In this document: piece after piece, positions 17,483 through 26,802 of the stretch | Position numbering within the stretch: position 1 is the stretch's first letter | Layout: each line of letters opens with the position of its first letter | NCBI GenBank assembly: GCA_963702535.1 | Contig: CAVPDG010000004.1 | Coordinates: forward strand, 1-64,000 | Length of the DNA: 64,000 nt | Reading direction: 5' to 3' | Origin: CAVPDG01 sp963702535 | Lineage (GTDB): Bacteria > Chloroflexota > Anaerolineae > Anaerolineales > UBA4823 | Made by a program: the position numbers and the translations under genes | The notes under the pieces: generated by a model | Told to the model about the DNA's origin: nothing | What the model saw: only the letters and a program-made list of their open reading frames with translations | The model's database searches: none

Positions 17483-19323
17483 TTATATATCCTGCTTGGG
17501 ATCGGTGGGACTTGTCTCTGCAGGCGAATCGCTTGCCTCTGGCTTGGCTGGTTCCGGCTCATCCAGGTATTGTTCTAACAAGGAAGGCGCTTCAGGATGG
17601 TCCACGTGCAGGGCGTGGTCGTAATCGCCTGCCGGGACTGGCGCTGGCTCGTAGCGCAGCGGGCGGCGCACCCCGAAGATCTCGAATGCGTGGGTAATCC
17701 CCATGAGGAGCTTGTACCGGTATTCCTGCATTCGTAGCGATTGCCATTCTACGATAGATGCCATCGCACCCTGGACGCGGGCTTTGTCGCGCACGATACG
17801 GTGGATCTGCTTGGGTTCACGATAGCCGATCGGAGATAAAAGGATTGCATTAGCCGCCAGCACCAGCACGCTGAAGGTAATCAAGACAACCCATCCGCCC
17901 TCCTGCCATTTTCCCACGATCTGCCCGACAAAGACCAGCGCAGCCATAGCAGCAGCGAAACCTGCAAAGAGGCTGCCGTACTTCCGGGCGCGCCCTGTGT
18001 AGTTTGCCAGAATATGTTTACGGATAGCCAACCCCATCACCATGATCGGCATGAATACCCCCACACCATAATAGGGTACTGCCAGGGTTGTCCGGCCTCG
18101 CACGAGCAGCATAATCAGAATCGCCACGAAGAAACCAGCCGTAACCGACCGGGTAAAGGTGCCCTGAGGGTTGCGGTATACAACGATTTCCGGGATTTCT
18201 CCAATGGCCACATCCCGCCATGCAGTTGCCTGCAAATCTTGAAAAGCTGTCATCGAAGCGGCTGCCAGCAGCGCAACTGCCAGGATTTGATATGCCCAGT
18301 AAAGGATTACCCCACCGCCTCCAGGGATTTGGTTGAAGCCGATCAACGCCAGGTTTCCGACCAGGGTGCGCCCCTGGGTGCCATCGAATACATTGAAGTG
18401 GATGGCAAAGGCGGTCAGAAAAAAAGTTCCTAATCCACCGTAGAATAAGAATGAGGTTTGCACAAAACGCCCGATACCCGATTTGCCACTGTAGAATCCC
18501 CAAAGTTTCTTCAGTTGTGGCAGTTTGCGCTTTCCCCATTTCACAATGCCGGCATCTTCATTCTTAACAAACTGGATGCCATTGGACATTGCTTCCAACC
18601 CGCTTAGTGCAACCATGCCTTTCATAGCGGCTGTAAGTAAGTGGTAGAGCGCCTCCCCGAGTGTGGCTTCTTGTGGCGCTTCTGTTGTGGGTACCGGTGG
18701 TACTCCTTGAACCAGAGCAATTATCAGACCAACAGCCATGATGATGGTGAGCAGGACAAAAATCCCCAACAGGGTAAATACTATTCTCGCCGATTCACCA
18801 CGCCCTCGAATGGTCAGGTAATATGTTACAGAAGCCAACACGACGCCGATGCCAAAATGCAGCCACCAGTATTTTCCATACCAACCGAGGATGGAGAGCA
18901 ATTGGTCGCCACCCGAGAGCGATGACACCACGATGGTGAGGACATAATCTTGAATCAAAACCACCGCAACCACCAGGCTTAATCCTGGAGATAGGTAGCG
19001 CATCGATGCAGTATAAGAGCCGCCGCCCTCGTTGAAGATACCCAGCGAGTACATGTACAGCGCCCCGAAGATAATATTCGCAAGAGCGATCACACCTGCA
19101 GCAATGTAACCCCATTTCTGCAGCCCGTAAGGGTGCAGTGCGCTCAGCATCTCGCCTGTGCCATAGTAGAACGATGTGAAATAATCAACACCAAAAAGCG
19201 CTATCGCAGCCAGCAAGCCGATCTGACCGGCGCCATGGATATGTGCGTCCTCCTCTCGCTCGCGTGGGGAAATCCGATAGGAGAGATAGATAATACAACA
19301 ATAGCAAGATGTGAGAAGATCAT
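17483..19323 (-). CDS. KimA-like APC-superfamily transporter, copy 1, N-terminal frameshift
   Basis: Polytopic transporter of about 613 residues with roughly 12 membrane segments and a cytoplasmic tail. Blocks such as FGVDYFTSFYYGTGEM, GIFNEGGGSYTASMRYL and ALSGLEAMSNGIQF resemble the APC K+ transporter KimA, which has a similar EAISNG motif. It is highly similar to the gene at 21581, whose N-terminus shows that this one begins near 19323 and changes frame near 19296, after which SYRISPREREED matches the paralogue. It starts 15 bases after the unknown protein that precedes it. K+ as substrate is inferred from family and neighbours; an amino acid cannot be excluded. Confidence 0.75.
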
Positions 19324-19337
19324 AGCGATAACCTGTT

Positions 19338-20508
19338 CTACCTGTTGACGAATGGGCTGCGCTCTTGTATTGCAGCTATCTTGCGCTGGTCGAACGCTTC
19401 TTCAAGCATCTTTAGCTCTGCCAGCAGGTGCTTGCGCGTGGATGGGTCGAGGCGGGTATCCTGGGCGACCTTGACCTGTTCTTCACGGGCGGCCCGCACC
19501 ATGAATGCCGGTACAAACATGATCCTGCCTGCCGGGATGACCTCGAAGTCGTGGGTCTTCAACTCCAGGTCCTGGTCGTCGAAATACGGCAGGCTCAGGC
19601 TCAATCCCCGGTTCAGGTCCTGCGCTTTGGCTCGCCGCCAGATGTTCTTGATGATGTCGCTGGTCTGGTAGCGCGCCAGCGCCCGCCCCTGGTTGACGAG
19701 CTGCCCGAGCATGCCATAGCGCTTCTGCTGGTATTCCTCGTCGGCGATAATGTAGGGCGCCAGGGCTGCTGCGGTGTGCAGCACAGCCAGGAAGCGCTGC
19801 ATCGAGGCCACGTGCGCTTCTGCCTCGCTGATCGAGTTGACCAGCAGCTTGTCTTTGTCGTCGAACGCCACCCACTGCGGCAGGTAGAAGCGGCGCGCCG
19901 CCGGCACGTAAGGCACGATCAGCTCGCCGCGGCCCGTCTCGCCTGCCGCTTCTTCCACGATGGCGTCGGTCTGGGCGGTGATCGCCAATTCCGGCTCGAG
20001 CTCCGCCGCCAGGGGTATGCTGGGGATCTCCTCGCCCTCCGGGGCGGTATAGGTCACCGACCGTCCGGCGGGCAGCATGCGGTCGACCAGGAAGACCACC
20101 ACTGCGTAGCGCACCAGCCTGGCGCTGGCAGCCACTGCCGGGTCTGGCGATTGCTCCAGCTCACGCCAGCCGCTCGCGCAGGGCGTTGCGCAGCTCGGTG
20201 CGCGTCAGCCGCCCTACCAGCCCGCCCGCCAGTTGCTCGCGCTGGTCTGCAGGCACTGGCGCCGCTTTCGCTTTCTCGCCGGCTGCCACTTCGGTGATGA
20301 CTTTGTCGGGCAATTTGAACTTCACCTGCGGCTGGCGCTGCACCAGGGCTTCTGCCAGGTCGCGCGCCTGGGTCTCCAGGAAGCGCTGCACCATGGGCGG
20401 CTGCGCCAGAAACAAGAGGCGCTGCTCCTCGTACTCGCGGCGCAGGTGGCTGGAGGGTGTTTCTCCGGAATTTGATTTCGCCTTGCTGGTTCCATTCATG
20501 GCTATCAC
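19338..20508 (-). CDS. Unknown protein paired with KimA-like transporter, copy 1, one frameshift
   Basis: Soluble protein of about 390 residues that I do not recognise. No membrane segment or signal peptide is evident. The N-terminus is charged and helical (SSHLRREYEEQRLLFLAQPP); the C-terminal half is the best conserved with the paralogue at 23420: LPQWVAFD, EYQQKRYGMLGQLVNQGRAL, LNRGLSLSLPYFDDQD, VIPAGRIMFVPAF. An acidic insert of about 50 residues near the middle is absent from the other copy. The frame breaks near 20163. It directly precedes the transporter, as its paralogue does, which suggests a regulatory or accessory subunit. Confidence 0.7.
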
Positions 20509-20610
20509 CCCGGTAAATCGGATTTCTCGATATGATCTTCGAGCTTATTCTACTTCAAAAGCGCATAACGGAATACATTTTGGAGTTATGCATTTGAAGC
20601 GAAATGATCT

Positions 20611-20643
20611 CGAAAAACGAGGCGCTCTGCACCTCATTTTTCG
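20611..20643 (-). terminator. Terminator of the KdpE-type gene
   Basis: Minus-strand stem CGAAAAATGAGG / CCTCGTTTTTCG around a nine-base loop, 20 bases after the stop codon. An imperfect inverted repeat (CTTCAAA...GCATAAC, 20552-20600) lies between it and the next gene. Confidence 0.55.
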
Positions 20644-20664
20644 GTCTTATCAGGGGAGATGTCG

Positions 20665-21360
20665 CTATTCTTCGATAACAAACCGGTAGCCGATGCCCGG
20701 CTCGTTCAGGATGGTGCGCGGATGCTCGGGATCCTGCTCCAGCTTCTTGCGCAACTGGCGGATATACACCCTCAAATACTCCAGGTGGTCGGCGTCAGCC
20801 GGGTCCCAGACGTGCGAAAGGATCGCCTGGTGGGTGAGCACGCGCCCGGCGTTGGTCGCCAGGTATGCCAGCAGGCGGAACTCGGTAGCGGTCAGCTTGA
20901 TCTCTTCCCCGCTGCGGGTCACCAGGCGCCCTGCCAGGTCGATCACCAGGCTGCCGGAGACGATCTCGCCTGGCTGCTGGCTGCGCTCGTGCGCTGCGTG
21001 GCGCAGCGCCACCCGGATGCGCGCCAGCAGCTCCTCAGCGCTGAAGGGCTTGGTCAGGTAATCGTCTGCCCCCTGGTCCAGGGCGGTCACTTTATCGCGC
21101 TCGCCTTCGCGCACCGAGAGCACAATGATCGGCGCCTGCGACCACTCGCGCAGGCGCTTGCACACCTGGATACCGTCCATATCCGGCAACGCCAGGTCGA
21201 GGATCACCAGGTCGGGGAGCTCTGCCGCCGCCAGCGCCAGGCCCTCCTCGCCGCGACCGGCGGTTGAAACGCGGTAATGGCGCGCCAGCAGGATCGTTCT
21301 CAGGGCGCGCAGGATCTGCGGCTCATCGTCGATGACTAAGATGTGGGGCTGACCGCTCAC
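20665..21360 (-). CDS. kdpE: KdpE-type OmpR-family response regulator
   Basis: Complete 231-residue regulator. The receiver domain has DDE near residue 12, the phospho-acceptor Asp in DLVILDLALPDMDG near residue 55, and Lys in YLTKPFS. The winged-helix domain carries the KdpE signature LTATEFRLLAYL, AGRVLTHQAILSHVW, EYLRVYIRQLRKKLE and the GIGYRF end. KdpE activates K+ uptake genes at low K+. The presumed sensor gene lies 3.3 kb upstream beyond a transporter pair, and no kdpFABC is present, so the targets may be the neighbouring transporters. Confidence 0.9.
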   Translation of the reverse strand: MSGQPHILVIDDEPQILRALRTILLARHYRVSTAGRGEEGLALAAAELPDLVILDLALPDMDGIQVCKRLREWSQAPIIVLSVREGERDKVTALDQGADDYLTKPFSAEELLARIRVALRHAAHERSQQPGEIVSGSLVIDLAGRLVTRSGEEIKLTATEFRLLAYLATNAGRVLTHQAILSHVWDPADADHLEYLRVYIRQLRKKLEQDPEHPRTILNEPGIGYRFVIEE

Positions 21361-21404
21361 CGAGGTCTCCGGGCGCCGCCATTTCCTGCTCTGGCAGCCG
21401 CCTA

Positions 21405-21454
21405 GATCAACGGCAAATATCGGGCATGCCGTTGATCAATTCTCCACTATTATA
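21405..21454 (-). promoter_or_regulatory. -10 box and operator-like hairpin before kdpE
   Basis: Minus-strand TATAAT (21449-21454) is followed by perfect 11-base arms GATCAACGGCA / TGCCGTTGATC (21405-21415, 21427-21437) in the leader. The arms could be a binding site or an mRNA stem. No good -35 is seen. Confidence 0.5.
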
Positions 21455-21515
21455 TTCCACCTTGTGGATTCCCCTGTCGTATTCCTGTCGGGATCAGGCT
21501 GCGCCAGAATATCAA

Positions 21516-21542
21516 TACGGGGTGGTTATTGCCCACCCCGTA
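21516..21542 (-). terminator. Hairpin after transporter copy 2
   Basis: Ten-base arms TACGGGGTGG / CCACCCCGTA around TTATTGC, 39 bases past the stop of the gene at 21581. Confidence 0.6.
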
Positions 21543-21580
21543 CATGTTTCCAGGGAGCGTTCCAATACGGGCTGTGATGT

Positions 21581-23377
21581 CTAATCGCTTGCTGGCGGTT
21601 GGGGGTGCGCCGGTCGCTCGATATATTGCTCGAGGATGGACGGCGCGTCGGGGTGATCGACATGCAGCGCATGGTCGTAATCTCCGGCAGCCACCGGCTT
21701 GGGTTCATAGCGCATAGGCCGGTGAACGCCGAATAGCTCGAAGAAACGGGCAATGCCAATCAGCAACGCATAACGATATTCCTGCATTTTTAACGACTGC
21801 CACTCTACGATTGACGCCATCGCGCCCTGCACACGGGCTTTATCGCGCACAATGCGCTGGATTTGCGCTGGCTCACGGTAACCGAGGGGCGAGATCAGGA
21901 GCAGGTGGGCTGCAAGCGCCAGGATACTGAACGAGATCAGCACCGCCCAGCCACCTTCCTGCCATTTCCCCACGATCTGACCGACGAATACGAAGGCTGC
22001 TAGAGCGGCTGCAAATCCAGCGCCAAGGCTGCCCAGCGTCCGCACACGTCCGGTGTAATGCTGCCGGATGTGCCTGCGTACAGCCAGCCCCATGACCATG
22101 ATCGGCATGAAAACGCCCACTCCGTAGTAAGGCACTGCGTGGGTGGTCTGGCCCCGCACCAGGAACATGATGATCACGGCTACAATGAATGTGATGGTAA
22201 CCGAGCGTGTGAAAGTGCCGCGCGGGTCGCGGTAGACGATCACTTCGGGGATTTCTCCGATGGCTACATCACGCCACTCGGTTGCCTGCGCGTCTTGCAG
22301 GGCAGTCATCGATGCGGCTGCCAGCAGCATGACCGCCAGTATTTGATACGTCCAGAATAGAACACTCCCACCTGGGATCTGGTTGAAGCCGATGGAGGCC
22401 AGGTTACCCACCAGGGTGCGTCCCAGCGTGCCATCGAACACATTGAACCGAATAGCAAAGGCAGTCAAGAAGAAAGTGGTCAGCCCACCATAGAACAGGA
22501 AGGAGGTCTGTACAAAGCGTCCGATGCCGGATTTGCCGCTGTAGAAGTTCCAAAGCTTATTGAAGCGCGGCGCCCGGCGCTTGCCCCAGCGCACCAGGGT
22601 TACATCTTCGTTCTTGACAAACTGGATGCCGTTCGACATGGCTTCCAACCCGCTCAAGGCGACCATGCCTTTCATGGCGCCCGTAAGCAGGTGGTAGAGA
22701 GCCTGCCCGATGGTGGCTGGCTTGGGAACTTCTGTCACCGGGATGGGCGGCACACCTTTGAAATGGGCGATGAACAGGCCGATCGCCATGATGAGGGTGA
22801 GCATGACAAATATGCCCAGCAGGATGAAGACGATGCGCGCCGATTTTCCGCGCCCGCGGATTGTGAGATACCAGGTTACGGCTGCCAGTGCAGCCCCGAT
22901 GGCGAAGTGTAGCCACCAGTAGCGTCCGTACCAACCCAGAATCGATAGGAGCTGGTCGCCGCCTGATAGCGCCGAGACGACGATGGTCAGGGTGTAATCC
23001 TGGATCAACACAACCGCTACGATCAGGCTGAGCGTGGGCCACAGGTAGCGCATGGATGCCGTGTACGATCCGCCGCCCTCGTTGAAGATGCCCAGCGAGT
23101 ACATGTACAGCGCGCCAAACACCAGGTTTGCCAGCGCGATGAAGCCGACGACGATATAGGCGTATTTCTGCAGCCCATAAGGGTGCAGGGCGCTCATCAA
23201 CTCGCCTGTGCCATAAAAGAACGAGGTGAAATAATCTACGCCGAAGAGCGCCACGGCTGCCAGGAGACCGATCTGCCCGGCGCCGTGGATGTGGGCGTCC
23301 TCTTTCCGCTCGCGCGGCGAAAGCCGGTAAGCGATATAGATGATCGCCGCTAGAAGTAATACTGAAAATATACTCAT
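21581..23377 (-). CDS. KimA-like APC-superfamily transporter, copy 2
   Basis: Intact 598-residue paralogue of the gene at 17483, nearly identical through VDYFTSFFYGTGEL, GIFNEGGGSYTASMRYL, ALSGLEAMSNGIQFV and ATEWRDVAIGEIPEV. The N-terminus has one helix (SIFSVLLLAAIIYIAYRL) before the conserved HIHGAGQIG. The cytoplasmic tail contains EWQSLKMQEYRYALL and ends in acidic and Pro-rich residues. It starts 42 bases after its own copy of the unknown partner. It is probably a K+ or K+-coupled transporter, and the reference copy for correcting copy 1. Confidence 0.78.
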   Translation of the reverse strand: MSIFSVLLLAAIIYIAYRLSPRERKEDAHIHGAGQIGLLAAVALFGVDYFTSFFYGTGELMSALHPYGLQKYAYIVVGFIALANLVFGALYMYSLGIFNEGGGSYTASMRYLWPTLSLIVAVVLIQDYTLTIVVSALSGGDQLLSILGWYGRYWWLHFAIGAALAAVTWYLTIRGRGKSARIVFILLGIFVMLTLIMAIGLFIAHFKGVPPIPVTEVPKPATIGQALYHLLTGAMKGMVALSGLEAMSNGIQFVKNEDVTLVRWGKRRAPRFNKLWNFYSGKSGIGRFVQTSFLFYGGLTTFFLTAFAIRFNVFDGTLGRTLVGNLASIGFNQIPGGSVLFWTYQILAVMLLAAASMTALQDAQATEWRDVAIGEIPEVIVYRDPRGTFTRSVTITFIVAVIIMFLVRGQTTHAVPYYGVGVFMPIMVMGLAVRRHIRQHYTGRVRTLGSLGAGFAAALAAFVFVGQIVGKWQEGGWAVLISFSILALAAHLLLISPLGYREPAQIQRIVRDKARVQGAMASIVEWQSLKMQEYRYALLIGIARFFELFGVHRPMRYEPKPVAAGDYDHALHVDHPDAPSILEQYIERPAHPQPPASD

Positions 23378-23419
23378 CGGTTACCTTGCCATAAGTGAAT
23401 GATTGCCTTTACGATCTGA

Positions 23420-24406
23420 TTATTCCCTGTCATCAAAAGCCTTTTTCAAAGATTTGAGCTCAACCAACAAGTGTTGGCGGGTTGAAGCGCTCATCCACTC
23501 GTTGTGCGCCACTTGAATCTCTTCGGTTGACACAGCCAATACCAGGAAAGCCGGGACGAACAAAACCCTGCCAGCAGGGATGATCTCAAAATCCAGATCT
23601 TTTCAGCTCCATATCCTGATCGTCGAAGTAGGGCAGGCTCAGGCTCAACCCGCGGTTGAGCGAATGATTCTGTACCCGTCGCTGGATGGAGCGGATGATC
23701 TCGTCTGTTTCGTAGCGCGCCAGCGCTCGCCCCTGGTTGACGAGCTGCCCCATCATCCCGTAGCGTTTCTGCTGGTACTCTGCATCTGCCACGATGTACG
23801 GCGCCAGGCTGGTGGCTGTGCGCAGGATCCCCAGGTATGCTTGCATCGCGGCGATGTGCGCCCGGGCTTCATCGATCGTGTTCACCAGCAGCTTGCCCTG
23901 CTCGTCGAAAGCCACCCATTGCGGCATGTAAATACGGCGCGCCTCCGCAACGCGGGGCGATGCCAGTTCACTTGGAGCCGGCAAAATTTCCCGTATCAGC
24001 ATGGTCGCTGTCGTATAGCGGATTAATCTCGCTCCGGTTGCCACTCCACGATCCTGGGATGCTTCGAGCGTTTCCAGCCGTTCGCTGAGCGCGGCTGGCA
24101 GAGTGGATTGTCTCAGAAAGACCCTCAGCCCGCCCACCCGATGTTCGCGCTGGTTAATGGGGATGCGTTTCAAATCCCCTGCATTGCCGCCCTCGCACCA
24201 TACCTGCTCTGGGAGTGAGAACCGTACCTGTACAGCCCCGTGCACCAGCGCCTGGCTCAAAGAGAGGGATTGCTTCTCGAGAAAGCATTGCACTGCCTGT
24301 GGTTGCGCCTGGAACAACATTCGCTGCGCTTCGTACGCTCGCCGCAGGTGGCTCGCGGGGGCATCCGTTTGTTGTGATTCGATTGCAAGGGTTGATGTGC
24401 TAGCCA
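23420..24406 (-). CDS. Unknown protein paired with KimA-like transporter, copy 2, one frameshift
   Basis: Paralogue of the gene at 19338, about 328 residues. Shared blocks are SHLRRAYEAQRMLFQAQPQ, MPQWVAFDEQGKLLVNTI, EYQQKRYGMMGQLVNQGRAL and LNRGLSLSLPYFDDQD. An extra base near 23598 interrupts it: the frame ends ELKRSGF, while the correct continuation reads DLDFEIIPAGRVLFVPAF and runs to a stop at 23420. Start set at the ATG before ASTSTLAIESQ; a much longer in-frame extension overlaps the kdpD end and is not believable. Function unknown, but conserved synteny with the transporter is clear. Confidence 0.7.
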
Positions 24407-24670
24407 TAGTTTCTTCAGGCGTCTGATGAGTATGAATTGGGATCCGGTTTTTGTTTCCTGTGCTGGTAAGTATAGGGCTTCGGTATAAATCAGTAATAAA
24501 AAAATCCCGGAAAAAATAAAAAAAACATAAAAACAGGCTGCTTTGCACCTGCCGCACGCGCTGGCGATGAGAAATCCCTGCAATCCCAATCGCCAAAGAT
24601 ATGGCATTGGGCTCAATACGCGTTCCAGGATTTAATTTAGCGTCAGTCCGGGATATGGATCGGGAGGGTG
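24407..24670 (-). other. AT-rich upstream region of the second partner/transporter pair
   Basis: No gene. On the minus strand it contains a long T-rich tract (around 24500-24530) and a TATACT box at about 24470 that may be the promoter of the pair. I checked for a ydaO/c-di-AMP riboswitch, common before K+ transporters, and did not find its core. Confidence 0.4.
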
Positions 24671-24699
24671 AATTTTTGAATGCGCAGCATTCAAAAATT
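24671..24699 (-). terminator. Terminator overlapping the kdpD-like stop codon
   Basis: Thirteen-base perfect arms AATTTTTGAATGC / GCATTCAAAAATT around GCA. The last codons and the stop of the kinase gene lie inside one arm. Confidence 0.7.
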
Positions 24700-26167
24700 C
24701 TTCTTTTCGGTCGATAATGGCAGCGTAAAAAGAAATGCGAATCCACCGGCTACATTTTCCGCCCGGATGCGCCCGCCGTGCGCTTCCACGATCCCCTTGC
24801 AGATCGAAAGCCCCAGCCCGGTGCCGGTGATCCGCTCGGCAGCCGTGATGCGGTAAAACTTATCGAAGATGCGCTCCAGGTCTGCCTCGGGTACCCCGGG
24901 ACCCTGGTTTTGCACCCGCACCAGGAGCGTCTGCTCATCCAGAGGCTGCGCCTGTACCAGCACCATGCTCCCCTCGGGTGAATATTTCAGGCTGTTGCTC
25001 AGCAGGTTGGTAAATACGTGCACCATCAGCTCGAAATCCACGGGGACGAGTGGCAGGTCTTCGCTGGCATCGATCTGGATCGGGCGCGTCTTGATCTCTT
25101 GTTGCAGGCGCCGGGTCGCCTCGTGGATGATATCCAGCAGCACGTTCCAGCGGCGCTGGAGCTGCAACGCCCCGGCTTCCAGGCGCGACATATCCAGCAG
25201 GTTGCCTACCAGCTGGTTGAGCTGGTCGGTATCCTCTTCGATCACCGCCAGCAGCTCTGAGCGCATCTCGGAGTTCCATTCGATATCTTCGCTGCGCAGG
25301 CTGGTGACCGCGGCTTTGATGGCTGCCAGCGGCGAGCGCAGCTCGTGGGATACAGAAGACAGGATGGCGGTTTTCAGCCGGTCGCTCTCTTCCAGCAGCC
25401 TGGTTTGCGTGGCTGTGCGGGCGAGCCGGGCTCTTTCCAGCGCCAGCACGCCCTGCCCGGCGAAAGCATCCAGCAGGCGCACTTCTTCCTGGCTGAATGC
25501 CAATGCCTCTCGCCACAGGCGGATTTCTCCCAGCAGGCTGCGCGCCGATTGTAACGGCGCCAGCAGGGTTGGGCGCAAGGGGAGCTCTTCGCTTGGCGAG
25601 AGGTTGCTGGATGCCTGCACCGGCGCCCCTCCTGCTTGCGCCTCCACCAGCACCTCAACTCTTTGCGCCTGGAACGCATCCTGGATCTGGTTTGCCAGGG
25701 CGAGAGCAATCGCCTCTTCCTCCTGCATGCCCGATAGCTGCGAGGCAAGCTCATACAGCCGCATGGCTTCATGCTGGCGCACTTCGGCGATTGCCAGGTT
25801 GCGCCGCGTCCAGCCCAGCAACTGGTTGATGCCCACCGCGATGCCCAGAAATACCACCAGCCCCAGCAGGTCCTGCGTATGGTGGACTAATAACGAATAA
25901 TAGGGTTCGATGAAGAAGTAGTTAAGCGAGAGAAAAGCCAGCAGCGCGGAGGCGATGCCTGGACCCAAACCCCACAAAGCGGTCGTAATTGCCACCGGAA
26001 CGAGGTAGAGCAATGCCACCAGCTCGGGTCCGATAGCGCCGCGCAACAGGAAGAGCACCCCGGTGACGATCATAGGTCAGCAGGCATGCCAGCAGGTAGT
26101 ACGCCAGGCGCAGCAGCACCTGGGATGCTCTGCGTGGTGTTGCTGCGCTGCCTCGGATAGCTGCCAT
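24691..26167 (-). CDS. KdpD-like sensor histidine kinase without the N-terminal Kdp sensor domain, one frameshift
   Basis: Membrane histidine kinase of about 490 residues. Four hydrophobic segments (DUF4118 type, residues 20-120: VALLYLVPVAITTALWGLG, ALLAFLSLNYFFIEP) precede a GAF-like domain, the HisKA site SSVSHELRSPLAAIKAAV, the N box FTNLLSNSLKYSP, and the ATP lid with FDKFYR and GTGLGLSICKGIVEAHGG. This matches the C-terminal two thirds of KdpD; the N-terminal KdpD/USP cytoplasmic domain is absent. The frame shifts near 26075, joining RLAYYLLACLLT to the first helix. It presumably pairs with the KdpE-type regulator at 20665. Confidence 0.82.
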
Positions 26168-26203
26168 GTATTAATTCTAGCACGGATGCAGTCCTATTAA
26201 CAA

Positions 26204-26237
26204 AAAAAGGGTGCCGGACGGGTCCTACACCCTTTTT
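26204..26237 (-). terminator. Terminator after the SWIM gene
   Basis: Arms AAAAAGGGTG / CACCCTTTTT with a run of seven T on the minus strand, 27 bases after the stop codon. Confidence 0.8.
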
Positions 26238-26263
26238 GAGGTGCCATTATTCAGTTGTCGCGC

Positions 26264-26509
26264 TCAAGCGTTGTATACGGTCTCCGGAAGCATGCCGTTC
26301 AAGATGATCTCGAGTGCCATGGTATGGCTGCAGCGCCCGCGCGTGTGGAAGAAATCACAGTCGCACTGCCACACTCCGTTGACAAGATGCACGGTGTGCG
26401 GGTTGTTCTCCCCTTCAAAGGTGACATTTAGCGATTGGATGTGAATGCGGTCCCGTTCTTCTGCATACCGTTTGGCTTTGTCGATCTTTCCGATCATCCC
26501 GTAGTCCAT
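26264..26509 (-). CDS. Small SWIM zinc-finger protein
   Basis: 81-residue protein. The C-terminal half carries the SWIM signature CDCDFFHTRGRCSHTMALE (CxC...CxH), a zinc-binding fold in DNA- or protein-interaction partners. The N-terminus is charged (KIDKAKRYAEERDRIHI). An AAAGGAG site lies about ten bases upstream of the start. It is preceded by a promoter, a 16-codon ORF and a terminator, suggesting attenuation. Partner unknown. Confidence 0.8.
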   Translation of the reverse strand: MDYGMIGKIDKAKRYAEERDRIHIQSLNVTFEGENNPHTVHLVNGVWQCDCDFFHTRGRCSHTMALEIILNGMLPETVYNA

Positions 26510-26609
26510 CTGCTTCTGACTCCTTTCCAGTCAATGGCTTGTGGCTTCCCGGGTGCGTTCCCCGGGGGTTTCAATCCATGCCGCTTCTCGGGCGGCGGAG
26601 GGTAGCATT

Positions 26610-26637
26610 AAAAAAAGCACGCGGTCTATTACGCGTG
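26610..26637 (-). terminator. Attenuator-like terminator overlapping the leader ORF
   Basis: Minus-strand stem GCACGCG / CGCGTGC (a mismatch allows extension) followed by TTTTTTTAAT. The 5' arm includes the last codons of the leader ORF, so ribosome position would affect folding. Confidence 0.7.
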
Positions 26638-26679
26638 CCTGGCATCCTGCAGATATTCACTTGGAGCTACATCGCTCAT
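26629..26679 (-). CDS. Putative 16-residue leader peptide upstream of the SWIM gene
   Basis: ATG placed after GGAGGTACGTTG, an excellent ribosome binding site. The ORF encodes MSDVAPSEYLQDARHA and ends TAA-TAG inside the 5' arm of the terminator. A near-perfect promoter lies just upstream. The architecture is that of a translated attenuator; no repeated regulatory codon is apparent. Confidence 0.5.
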   Translation of the reverse strand: MSDVAPSEYLQDARHA

Positions 26680-26701
26680 CAACGTACCTCCGCTTGATTT
26701 C

Positions 26702-26730
26702 AGTATAAGCTGAGTTTCGATGAAAGTCAA
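26702..26730 (-). promoter_or_regulatory. Promoter of the leader peptide / SWIM unit
   Basis: Minus strand TTGACT (26725-26730), 17 bases, TATACT (26702-26707). Confidence 0.75.
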
Positions 26731-26802
26731 CAGCTTTTAAGAGGTTTCTAATCTGAATCTGCTATCAAAACCATCAAGCCCTGACGATCGCCCGCACCCT
26801 GT

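Noticed and set aside
24407..24690. ydaO-type c-di-AMP riboswitch before the transporter pair
   Set aside because: Expected from the KimA analogy, but none of its conserved segments is visible.
23420..24746. Long N-terminal extension of the unknown partner protein
   Set aside because: It would overlap the kdpD-like gene end and its terminator and has unnatural composition; the ATG at 24406 matches the paralogue.
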